Below, piece after piece: positions 1-7,735 of a stretch of DNA of 64,000 nt. The position numbers and the translations under genes are program-made. Origin of the DNA: an uncultured Prevotella sp. (lineage in GTDB: Bacteria > Bacteroidota > Bacteroidia > Bacteroidales > Bacteroidaceae); NCBI GenBank assembly GCA_947169685.1, contig CAMVQS010000003.1:20023-84022 (forward strand). Reading direction: 5' to 3'. The notes beneath the pieces are model-generated. The model had not been told where the DNA came from. It saw only the letters and a program-made list of their open reading frames with translations, and did no database searches. Position 1 is the stretch's first letter; each line of letters starts with the position of its first letter.

Positions 1-1
1 G

Positions 2-175
2 AACCAAGTGGCCAAGGTACCCTGCATCGACATCATCTCCTACTACCCCGACTGCCGCCAGAGCTCCTTCGGTCCCACGTGGCACACCGTCAACGACGAT
101 ATGAACCACCTGGACCGTGCCACCCTGCAGGCCGTCGGCCAGACGCTGGTGCAGGTTCTTTTCTCTGAAAACTAA
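2..175 (+). CDS. C-terminal fragment of M28-family / glutaminyl-peptide cyclotransferase-like protein (gene starts outside window)
   Basis: Open frame from window edge: NQVAKVPCIDIISYYPDCRQSSFGPTWHTVNDDMNHLDRATLQAVGQTLVQVLFSEN*; the 'WHTVNDDMNHLD' tail is typical of QC-like M28 enzymes. Confidence 0.7.
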   Translation, partial: NQVAKVPCIDIISYYPDCRQSSFGPTWHTVNDDMNHLDRATLQAVGQTLVQVLFSEN

Positions 176-217
176 AAAGCTATTCCCTACAATCATTAAC
201 TAACTTATTATACATTT

Positions 218-423
218 ATGAAAAACTGTTCTTACCGCTTCTGCTCTTCGTAGCAGCAACTGCACAGGCAGCAGAAAACCCCGTGTTAACAATCGAAGGA
301 GGTCAGGTTCAGGGCGTCTTGGCCGATGACCATCCAGATGTTTATGTATATCGTGGCATTCCCTATGCTGCGCCTCCCATCAAGGAGAATCGATGGAAGG
401 CGCCACAGCCCGTCGGAACGTGA
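218..423 (+). pseudogene. Truncated, frameshifted carboxylesterase (type B) N-terminus
   Basis: After a 1-nt frame disruption in the A-run following ATG, the frame reads LFLPLLLFVAATAQAAENPVLTIEGGQVQGVLADDHPDVYVYRGIPYAAPPIKENRWKAPQPVGT*, a carboxylesterase N-terminal signature; it ends abruptly at a palindrome. Confidence 0.7.
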
Positions 424-444
424 CAGGTACCAGGTACCTGTCAC
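420..444. repeat. Perfect 25-bp palindrome GTGACAGGTACC-A-GGTACCTGTCAC
   Basis: 12-bp arms are exact reverse complements around a single central base. Confidence 0.9.
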
Positions 445-501
445 ATATCAGACATATCCCACCGTCATCCGTCATAATGCCATGCGCCCAGTGGCATTGA
501 G

Positions 502-1566
502 TCATATCGCGTCTGCAATCCATTGTTTGTAAAATGGGTCTTCAATTTCATAACGATCTGTGTAAATCACATAGCCATCCTTCTGCAGTTTCTTCAATGC
601 ACTATATATGGTGCTCGTTCGATGCTCTCCAGTTTGAAGCGGTCTGTCTGTTGCCAGACGTTGCATAATCCATTTATTTGTGCGGTTAAAGTTCATCCAA
701 AGACGCTCATAGTCCAGTGAATGTGATGTGACAATACGGTTGATCGCCTTAGTGAAAGGGTCTGTCTGCTCTGGCTCCAGCATTCCCACCTGCCAAATGT
801 TGGATGCCAATTGTTGTGAGTAATACGGATGGCATGCCGTATAGTCGAGGATGCGGTTTGCCAGTTCATTGCAACTATCAGGAAAACAAGTTGCCAGCCG
901 TTCGGAAAGATAGCGGAAGAAGTCATCGCGTGGCAATTTGCTCAGACGCATCAGTTCACCAAAATGATAGAACGGTGATTTCTTGTCTTCAAAGATCTCA
1001 GTCATCATACTCTCTTGACTCCCTAAGAGGATGTAGTTGATATGCTCCTGCTTTTGCATGATGGCTCTCAGTTCCTTGTCCAATCTCGGTGCGATGTCGC
1101 GTATCTCCTGAAATTCATCAAGCACGACAATCATCCTTTCCTCTTTGGTATGAGCTTTTTCTATCAACGTCATTACGTCTTCAAGTAATACCGTTGCTTC
1201 TGCTGTTGGCTGGAATGCCACATCCATTGACCCTGTTACTGGGTTTGTGGAAATGGTGGGGATGATACGGAAATGCGTTATCAGGTGACGCACACGCTCC
1301 ATGGGGTGCACTTTAAAAAACTCCCTGAGCAACTTGGCCGAAAGGTCTGCCACAGATGTCACTTGTTGCAGATTGACCGTGATATGCTTACGTCCAGACT
1401 TCTTCACGGCTTTTTCCACCACACTACTCTTGCCGAAGCGACGGGGGCTGATGAGTATCAAGTGGTTGGCGCTGTTTACGAATTGGCAGATATATTCTAC
1501 CTCATCCACCCTGTCCGTGAAGTATTCTTCCTCCACGATGGTGCCGAATTTGAAAGGATTCTCCAT
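502..1566 (-). CDS. AAA family ATPase (archaeal-type ATPase family, PF01637-like)
   Basis: Walker A region 'ILISPRRFGKSSVVEKAV', Walker B-like 'MIVVLDEFQEI'; N-term 'NPFKFGTIVEEEYFTDRVDEV'. Confidence 0.85.
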   Translation of the reverse strand: MENPFKFGTIVEEEYFTDRVDEVEYICQFVNSANHLILISPRRFGKSSVVEKAVKKSGRKHITVNLQQVTSVADLSAKLLREFFKVHPMERVRHLITHFRIIPTISTNPVTGSMDVAFQPTAEATVLLEDVMTLIEKAHTKEERMIVVLDEFQEIRDIAPRLDKELRAIMQKQEHINYILLGSQESMMTEIFEDKKSPFYHFGELMRLSKLPRDDFFRYLSERLATCFPDSCNELANRILDYTACHPYYSQQLASNIWQVGMLEPEQTDPFTKAINRIVTSHSLDYERLWMNFNRTNKWIMQRLATDRPLQTGEHRTSTIYSALKKLQKDGYVIYTDRYEIEDPFYKQWIADAI

Positions 1567-1961
1567 ATTACGATTATTTTCGTTACGACTTTTTTCGTAG
1601 TCTGCTGCAAAGATAATAAATTGTTCTCTAACATCAAAATAAATGTGAATAAAAATATTACAATCCTACATTATTCACTCCTATCCCTCCGTAAATCCAT
1701 AACTCCGATAATCCATCTTCCATCTTACACCCGCCTTCATACATCAGACATATTCCACAATCCCGATTGCTTCTTCCGTCAAGCCTTGGCATTTTCACAA
1801 GGAGCCCATCCTATTGGAACTCGTCAAGAATGGATCATCAGAACCGTCCCGCTTTCTGAAGCGAAATGAATTTCAAATGCGGAGGTGTGGCCTGACTTCG
1901 CCGAATTCACGCGGCAAAGATACAAAATAATTTTGAAATTCAATCACAATTTTAATAATAA

Positions 1962-2030
1962 ATGCGACAGTTGGCCGTATTTTGATGCGACAGTTGGCCG
2001 TATTTTGATGCGACAGTTGGCCTTCTTTTA
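1962..2030. repeat. Three tandem copies of a 23-bp unit (GCGACAGTTGGCCGTATTTTGAT)
   Basis: GCGACAG starts at 1964, 1987 and 2010 (period 23); two diverged copies occur in inverted orientation at about 11617-11663. Confidence 0.85.
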
Positions 2031-2034
2031 CGCA

Positions 2035-2718
2035 TCAAGTAGTAAGCCAGTACGTGCGGAGCAGGTAGAGCAGCAGGAGGTGGAGAGGGTAGAAGGCGTA
2101 GAAGAAGTACTTGCCGAAGGAACCGGTGATGAATCCGCGCTTGCCGTTATACAGCGCCAGCAGGGCGAAGCCCGCTGCCACACCAGGAATATATCGCCTT
2201 GCAATGATGCAAGTACCTAAGAACAACTTCAGCACCTTCTGTTCACGCAGCACGTAGAGCAGCAAGATAAGGCCCACGCCACCTATATTATAATCCACCT
2301 TCAGGACATACGCTGCGAGGAATACCGTTATGAGCGCAAGCGTCTGCCGCATCCAGTTTTCTTTCATATACTCCCAGAGATACAGCGTCAGGAAACCCAA
2401 CAGCAGCGTGAACCCCACGTTGCCGTGCAGCCAGAACTTACTGTTGAGGTGTGCCAATGCCCACGGAGCTTGCGACACAAGGGCAAACACCAGCAGGTTA
2501 CGTCCATATTTCCTGCGGTCATGAGTATGGATGAACCCCTCCACCAGCAAGAAGGCAAACACAGGGAATGCCACACGTCCCACGGTGTGCATCAGCCGGC
2601 ACAGCTCCGGCCATTGGTGAAGCACGGGCAAGTACGATGCCGCATGGTCAATCGCCATTGTCACCATCGCAATGACCTTCAGCCAACTGCCGTTGAGTAT
2701 TTGGTAGTTATTGGACAT
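2035..2718 (-). CDS. TraX family membrane protein (cassette A)
   Basis: MSNNYQILNGSWLKVIAMVTMAIDHAASYLPVLHQW..., TraX motif and multiple TM segments; start moved to internal Met at 2718, which overlaps the upstream gene. Confidence 0.85.
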   Translation of the reverse strand: MSNNYQILNGSWLKVIAMVTMAIDHAASYLPVLHQWPELCRLMHTVGRVAFPVFAFLLVEGFIHTHDRRKYGRNLLVFALVSQAPWALAHLNSKFWLHGNVGFTLLLGFLTLYLWEYMKENWMRQTLALITVFLAAYVLKVDYNIGGVGLILLLYVLREQKVLKLFLGTCIIARRYIPGVAAGFALLALYNGKRGFITGSFGKYFFYAFYPLHLLLLYLLRTYWLTT

Positions 2719-3460
2719 GGGAATCTTTTTTCTTTTTCTCTTTCTTCTTAAACATATTCTTGATGTTATAGAGTATCTTCCCCGTAATAGGGATCTTAAC
2801 CCCTTCCTTCTCAAAGGAACGACAAGGAAGACAATGTCCACAAGGGAATCCCCAGACAGGCTTCAGACACGACCATGTATGCTTTACCACATTTTTGTAT
2901 CCCATAGCATACAGTTCTTCTATTTCCTCCTTCTTCGTTTTATGGTACAACGACTTGGGGAAATAGAAATGTCCGAACAGATTAATAACATCTTGGTCTG
3001 CTCGTGTTTTATCAATCATTAGCACATCGTAATCTGCATCAGGATGTGGAATGAGTAGTGTCTCATCTATTGCTTTGACAATGGTCCCGTTTGGAGAGAA
3101 CTGAAGCCCCATTTCCATCATTAAGTTGTTATGTGCCGCATATTTAGCAAGCCAGTAGTATTGTAGGCTGCTTGTACCTTTTCCAGGAAAAAGGTACATC
3201 CATGAATCAAAGATCTGGTTATTTTTAGCTATATCTTTCTCTTCTATGAGGATAATGTCTGACAATGTTGCACGAGTCTTATTATCTTTTCGCAATAAAT
3301 GGACTATTTTATCCATCGCATGCAGTTCCTGTTGCAAGGATTTCCTTTTTCCTACGATATAATATGGCTGTATGATGCATTCACGACGAGACAGCTCTAC
3401 TATTCGATAGGTGCTGTCTAATCCTCCTGTCCACAATATGTTAATGTGCCTATTCTCCAT
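2708..3460 (-). CDS. PP-loop / 7-cyano-7-deazaguanine synthase (QueC)-like ATPase (cassette A accessory enzyme)
   Basis: 'ILWTGGLDSTYRIVELS' PP-loop; C-terminal 'CLKPVWGFPCGHCLPCRSF' Cys cluster like the QueC zinc site. Confidence 0.7.
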   Translation of the reverse strand: MENRHINILWTGGLDSTYRIVELSRRECIIQPYYIVGKRKSLQQELHAMDKIVHLLRKDNKTRATLSDIILIEEKDIAKNNQIFDSWMYLFPGKGTSSLQYYWLAKYAAHNNLMMEMGLQFSPNGTIVKAIDETLLIPHPDADYDVLMIDKTRADQDVINLFGHFYFPKSLYHKTKKEEIEELYAMGYKNVVKHTWSCLKPVWGFPCGHCLPCRSFEKEGVKIPITGKILYNIKNMFKKKEKKKKDSHVQ

Positions 3461-4772
3461 CTTTATAGACTATGTATTGCTCCAGCATGCCTTCTTCTAT
3501 CTTACGAATATTCTCTCTACGTATGTCTTCATAGCAGACATTGTCTTCTGAACAAATTAAAAGCCTATTACATTGTGGATAATATACGCAGTCTTTACAT
3601 ATTATTTCATCTTTGGGACGTTCTTTGAAACGGTTAATCACCGCTAAATTGTTTTCTTCAGTATTGATATGACCATAGAATTCGCTATCTATGTAGTGCT
3701 CACATTTCCCCAAATATCCATTTGGGGTTATCACAACACTTCTGTCATTATCTGCCATACAGTGATTCACTCTAAATTTCGTAGGAAGTTTCGGTTTGGT
3801 TTTATAATGATAGTTTTTTATAAGTTGTTCTAGCTCCATTCGTTGCTTGTATATTACATTTCGTTCTTCCTGTGTTCGTTTGGTATTTCCTTCTATGTAG
3901 TCAAATAATACATGAGAGTAGATTGTTAAAAAGCTATTCTCGCCAAATCGCTCGTGAAGTTCTCTTACCAGAGTGAACATGTTGTCAATGTTATGCTTAT
4001 CCACATTCAACCGGATAATTACCTTGATTTCGGCAGCAGTTAGTTTTCCAATGTTATCTAACACCTGCTGATAAGCGTTTCCATCCTTATAGATATACCG
4101 CTTACTACGATTATAGATTTCTTCAGTACCATCAAGTGTAATCTGCACTTTTTTTAGTTTCCAAAGTTGCTTGGCACGTTGAATAACATTGTCATCGAAC
4201 AAATAGCCATTACTTACCATAGTGGAAGTCAGTTTAATTCCACTATCCTTCAGTTGCTGGCAAATAATGTCAATAACATGAACATTATATAACGGTTCAC
4301 CCCCAAACCAACGAATATGTATATCATTGTTTTGCTGTCTAACAATGAACTGCGCAACCCGCTTAGCTGTCTCTATGCTCATGTGGATGTGGGCTGCATT
4401 TTTTTCAAAACAGTAAAAACAACGGGCATTACAATCTGAAGTAGGAAGGATAACAAAATTATCCATTCCTGTATTTTTCTTTTCAAAAAGCATTGCCATT
4501 GACTTCACCTGCTTACAAAGTTTTTTGTCATCGTGGTCTTGTGGAACTAAAAACCATAATTCAAATAGTTCATCTAATTCCATGAGGTGCTGAGCCTCTT
4601 CTTTGTTTAGCCATACTAAGCATAGTGTGAGAGTATTATAAATCAACAACCCATCTTCAACATGTTGTTGTATAACATATGTTAACAGACGAAGAGGGAA
4701 TTGGTCTTCTTTTCGTTTTTGCTGTCCAATAATCTTATCTACTATAGTAGTAGGAGGGATAATAATCTGCAT
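3450..4772 (-). CDS. Radical SAM/SPASM peptide maturase (cassette A)
   Basis: CNARCFYCFE (CX3CX2C), 'RWFGGEPLYN', C-terminal CEHY...CKDCVYYPQCNRLLIC SPASM-like cysteines; start chosen as MQIIIPP to match paralog MQIIQPP. Confidence 0.9.
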   Translation of the reverse strand: MQIIIPPTTIVDKIIGQQKRKEDQFPLRLLTYVIQQHVEDGLLIYNTLTLCLVWLNKEEAQHLMELDELFELWFLVPQDHDDKKLCKQVKSMAMLFEKKNTGMDNFVILPTSDCNARCFYCFEKNAAHIHMSIETAKRVAQFIVRQQNNDIHIRWFGGEPLYNVHVIDIICQQLKDSGIKLTSTMVSNGYLFDDNVIQRAKQLWKLKKVQITLDGTEEIYNRSKRYIYKDGNAYQQVLDNIGKLTAAEIKVIIRLNVDKHNIDNMFTLVRELHERFGENSFLTIYSHVLFDYIEGNTKRTQEERNVIYKQRMELEQLIKNYHYKTKPKLPTKFRVNHCMADNDRSVVITPNGYLGKCEHYIDSEFYGHINTEENNLAVINRFKERPKDEIICKDCVYYPQCNRLLICSEDNVCYEDIRRENIRKIEEGMLEQYIVYKDGE

Positions 4773-4773
4773 A

Positions 4774-5805
4774 TTATTCCAAAGCAACTCCACCTAAACC
4801 GACCTCCGAATCGTAAGGAGTAACATAGGCAGAGGGGGTCGTTGTTAAAGCTAATCCAGTAAAGGCTATTCCTCGAACTGTGCCCCTTTCCCAATTACGT
4901 GAATCACTATTATCCAATGTCATTGTCTGTGAATAACAATTACCATTAGAATCCCATACATAAGCTGTTATGGTTTTTCCTCGTAAATCTATAGGGGGAA
5001 CAACTAGATAGGCCGTTAACACATTCTTGGTAGCCAGAGGGGCACTCTTAATTAGTACATATACGAAATTGGTGTTATTCTCTGCTATGAATGGTTGAGA
5101 TTCTGGAGTATGTTTGCCATTCGCATTTTTATGAACATCAAACAAATCAAAGTATCCCTTTTGGGGGAAACCGTTATAATCAATTGCTAATACGACCTTA
5201 CGGTAATCTGCATTAGTTGGAGCATAGCACTGAAATCTTAATATACATGCCATGTTTCTTAGCGAAGCATGGAAAGTTCCATTATCTGCACGTGTGGTGT
5301 CTGTCGCTTCAAAAATATGCTCTCCCAAATGTTCGTGGTTGGTATTAACTGATTGTATTTGAGGTTTGCCGTAATCCCATGGAATCCTATTATAATTTCG
5401 GTTGTAAAAATTAAAAGGCAAGTATGTTGAATACATAATACCATCCTTAGTCATCCATCCTTGCGCTTCAATAAGTACTCCCGATGCTGTTTCCCCTTCT
5501 TTTAATGGTAAAACAAATGGTATTTGATAACCACCGTCGGGGAAAATACCCAAAGTATCCGTATGCTCAAAAAGTATACCAATATTTTGCCCCGTACCAG
5601 TAGTAGTTGCACGGGTTGTAACCAAGGAGTCGTTATTTTGTTCATCTATGGAAGGCTCGAGCTTACTGGAGTCCAAGGGAAGTCTACTGACAATAATGTG
5701 ATCTACACGACTATAACCTGTCCATTCGTCTACATTTGTTGAACACGACACAACAAGACAGATGAACAATTGAGAAACAAAGCAATTTTTAAAATAACGC
5801 CTCAC
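4774..5805 (-). CDS. Fimbrillin-like lipoprotein (cassette A)
   Basis: Lipobox 'LVVSC|S'; 'HTDTLGIFPDGGYQIPF', 'YSTYLPFNFYNRNYNRIPW'; paralogous to 7736-8734; C-term ...DSEVGLGGVALE. Confidence 0.75.
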   Translation of the reverse strand: MRRYFKNCFVSQLFICLVVSCSTNVDEWTGYSRVDHIIVSRLPLDSSKLEPSIDEQNNDSLVTTRATTTGTGQNIGILFEHTDTLGIFPDGGYQIPFVLPLKEGETASGVLIEAQGWMTKDGIMYSTYLPFNFYNRNYNRIPWDYGKPQIQSVNTNHEHLGEHIFEATDTTRADNGTFHASLRNMACILRFQCYAPTNADYRKVVLAIDYNGFPQKGYFDLFDVHKNANGKHTPESQPFIAENNTNFVYVLIKSAPLATKNVLTAYLVVPPIDLRGKTITAYVWDSNGNCYSQTMTLDNSDSRNWERGTVRGIAFTGLALTTTPSAYVTPYDSEVGLGGVALE

Positions 5806-5827
5806 TAAAAAACGGAGTTAATGAATA

Positions 5828-5956
5828 TCAAAGACCATCACAGCTATTTGTTGGGCAATCACCGTTACACTCCTCCTGAGAGGCTGAAAGAATTCCAATA
5901 GTCATGTTCAGCTTAATCTCCTCCATCTCGGGAGTTTCATACATCTTCTTTTCCAT
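5828..5956 (-). CDS. Putative RiPP precursor peptide A (42 aa)
   Basis: Read directly from minus strand: MEKKMYETPEMEEIKLNMTIGILSASQEECNGDCPTNSCDGL*; leader MEKKMYETPEMEEIKL identical to precursor B; immediately upstream of the lipoprotein and rSAM genes. Confidence 0.85.
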   Translation of the reverse strand: MEKKMYETPEMEEIKLNMTIGILSASQEECNGDCPTNSCDGL

Positions 5957-6076
5957 ATTACGTTTTTCTTGTTCGTGCTCCCTGTTCCCTTTAAGGAGCG
6001 GTTATCTTTACTGCGGCCGTGGGAACTCCGACCCATCATTTCTTACATACTGCCATCCACCTCGCGGCCCGAGGTG
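5954..6076 (-). promoter_or_regulatory. Conserved structured 5' leader of precursor A
   Basis: Near-identical to 7467-7590 in inverted orientation; includes hairpin CACCTCG-GGCCG-CGAGGTG and GTTCCC...GGGAAC pairing. Confidence 0.7.
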
Positions 6077-6084
6077 GATATCTT

Positions 6085-6212
6085 GTTCCCACCGTGGGAA
6101 CAGATTGAAAGGTGCCGTGTAAGGGTTCGTTACATACTATGTAAGGCACCCTTACATAGGGGTTAACGACCCGAAAGTCGGTATGTTTCGGTGCGAAAGT
6201 CGGTATGTTTCG
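6085..6212 (-). repeat. Dispersed repeat copy 1 (inverted relative to 63740-63866)
   Basis: Minus strand reads CGAAACATACCGACTTTCGCACCGAAACATACCGACTTTCGGGTCGTTAACCCCTATGTAAGG...GTAACGAACCCTTACACGGCACCTTTCAATCTGTTCCCACGGTGGGAA, matching the copy at 63.7 kb. Confidence 0.9.
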
Positions 6213-6251
6213 CCGGAACAGGTCAAGACCTCAAGCGACAACCCTGAAACA

Positions 6252-6418
6252 TCGATGTACACAGCGTTTGAGGTATAGGGGGTGTTGGCATAAGACCCCC
6301 CATACACCTCCCATACACCCCCCATACACTCCATAGATCTGTCAACATGAGGTCTATGGGGGGTGTATGTGAGATCTTACCATAACACCCCCTATACCTC
6401 AAACGCTGTGTACATCGA
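6252..6418. repeat. MITE-like nested inverted repeat (35-bp outer arms, 15-bp inner arms)
   Basis: Outer arms 6252-6286 / 6384-6418 are perfect reverse complements (TCGATGTACACAGCGTTTGAGGTATAGGGGGTGTT); inner arms 6312-6326 / 6355-6369; C-rich 11-bp CATACAC-CCCC tandem repeats within. Confidence 0.9.
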
Positions 6419-6532
6419 CATTTCAGACGGCCATAGGAGTATGTGGGGTGTTTCTCAAAATTCTGATTCACTCCCAGCCCCCTGTGTTTCAATAAACAAT
6501 GCCATGCACCGAGAGAAGTATGTTGAAAAAGT

Positions 6533-6625
6533 GTTTTTTAATTAAATTCTAACCTGGCAAACCATCTTTTTATCACTTTTTCCCGAAATTGTTTGGCGGT
6601 TCAGAAAAGTATTCATAACTTTGCC
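6533..6625 (+). repeat. 93-bp direct repeat, copy 1, containing promoter TTTG(6592-6595)-N20-TAACTTTG(6616-6623)
   Basis: Near-identical to 7361-7453; drives the downstream TA pair. Confidence 0.85.
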
Positions 6626-6651
6626 AACAAGAAAACAACAAAAGAGATATT

Positions 6652-6939
6652 ATGACAGCTTTAGCAAAGAAAATATCAGAAACGCCTATGGCCCCATACA
6701 CAGAACTTTTGCGAAGTATGAAGCCGCAAGAGATACGCATTGTTGTTACCTTTTTGCAAGAGGCATTGCAAGAGGCAGAAGGGGTAAATCCAGAAGCAAA
6801 TGTCTCTGAGATTATCCGCAACAAGTTTAAAGGCCTTACCATCTCGCAGGAGACCAAGGATCTCGTGCGAGACCTTTCGTTGTCTTCAGAAGAAATGGGT
6901 GATGAAAGAACACAATACATTTTAGGGTATAGACAATGA
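6652..6939 (+). CDS. Putative antitoxin of PIN-type TA pair
   Basis: 95 aa small protein overlapping the PIN-domain ORF start by 4 nt; no recognisable domain, assigned by position. Confidence 0.55.
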   Translation: MTALAKKISETPMAPYTELLRSMKPQEIRIVVTFLQEALQEAEGVNPEANVSEIIRNKFKGLTISQETKDLVRDLSLSSEEMGDERTQYILGYRQ

Positions 6940-7349
6940 CAAAGGTTTTTCTTGATACAAACATCTTGATGGACTTTGTTGAAAATCGTGAAAGACGAGA
7001 ATATGCTGAGACCATCATTGAGCTTGGGAAAACAGGTGTAATACAGCTTTATGCCTCATATCTGTCGTATGCCAACATGGGGTATGTCCTACGTCACCGT
7101 AGCCAAGAAGAGCGCTACCGTATGATTAATAATGCTCGTAAAATTGCAACTGTGTTGCCATGTGACTCAGACCAGCTTGACAGCACTTTGGAAAAGCCTG
7201 TGAAAGACTACGAAGACATGCTGCAGTATCAATGCGCGTTGGCAGCAGGATGTGATGTCATAGTAACAAATAACAAACGTGACTTTTTCGAGTTTTGCAA
7301 GTTACCATTTCTTACTTCGGAAGAATTCCTGTTGCAGATTGATTTTTGA
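6936..7349 (+). CDS. PIN-domain toxin (VapC-like)
   Basis: 'KVFLDTNILMDFVENRERR', 'YEDMLQYQCALAAGCDVIVTNNKRDF' PIN acidic motifs. Confidence 0.8.
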   Translation: MTKVFLDTNILMDFVENRERREYAETIIELGKTGVIQLYASYLSYANMGYVLRHRSQEERYRMINNARKIATVLPCDSDQLDSTLEKPVKDYEDMLQYQCALAAGCDVIVTNNKRDFFEFCKLPFLTSEEFLLQIDF

Positions 7350-7360
7350 GCGTATGGCCG

Positions 7361-7453
7361 TTTTTTAATTAAATTCTAACCTGGCAAACCATCTTTTTAT
7401 TACTTTTTCCCGAAATTGTTTGGCTGTTCAGAAAAGTATTTGTACCTTTGCCC
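7361..7453 (+). repeat. 93-bp direct repeat, copy 2, containing promoter TTTG(7420-7423)-N20-TACCTTTG(7444-7451) for cassette B
   Basis: Matches 6533-6625 with a handful of mismatches; Bacteroidota -33/-7 consensus. Confidence 0.85.
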
Positions 7454-7466
7454 TCGAAATGTGTAC

Positions 7467-7590
7467 ACCTCGGGCCGCGAGGTGGATGGCAGTATGTAAA
7501 AAATGATGGGTCGGAGTTCCCACGGCCGCAGTAAAGATAACCGCTCCTCAAAGGGAACAGGGAGCCAGAAAAAAGTATAAACGTAATATG
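7467..7590 (+). promoter_or_regulatory. Conserved structured 5' leader of precursor B
   Basis: Mirror of 5954-6076; hairpin CACCTCGGGCCGCGAGGTG at 7467-7485. Confidence 0.7.
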
Positions 7591-7719
7591 GAAAAGAAGA
7601 TGTATGAGACTCCCGAGATGGAGGAGATTAAGCTGAAGATGGAAAAGAGCCTGATGGGATGTGTTGAAGTTGGTACGACTTCTGATGTGGATTGTGATGA
7701 ATTTTGTGAAGAAGACTAA
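7588..7719 (+). CDS. Putative RiPP precursor peptide B (43 aa)
   Basis: MEKKMYETPEMEEIKLKMEKSLMGCVEVGTTSDVDCDEFCEED*; leader identical to precursor A, divergent Cys-containing core; absent from supplied ORF track. Confidence 0.85.
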   Translation: MEKKMYETPEMEEIKLKMEKSLMGCVEVGTTSDVDCDEFCEED

Positions 7720-7735
7720 TGATTCATTCTGTTGA

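Noticed and set aside
1273-1869. 198-aa plus-strand ORF
   Set aside because: Mostly antisense to the AAA ATPase and extends into AT-rich noncoding sequence.
1962-2030. Possible CRISPR array
   Set aside because: The 23-bp units are in direct contact with no unique spacers and no cas genes; treated as tandem repeats.
6152-6545. Small ORFs containing NTPYTSNAVYID on both strands
   Set aside because: They are translations of the two arms of the inverted repeat, not independent proteins.
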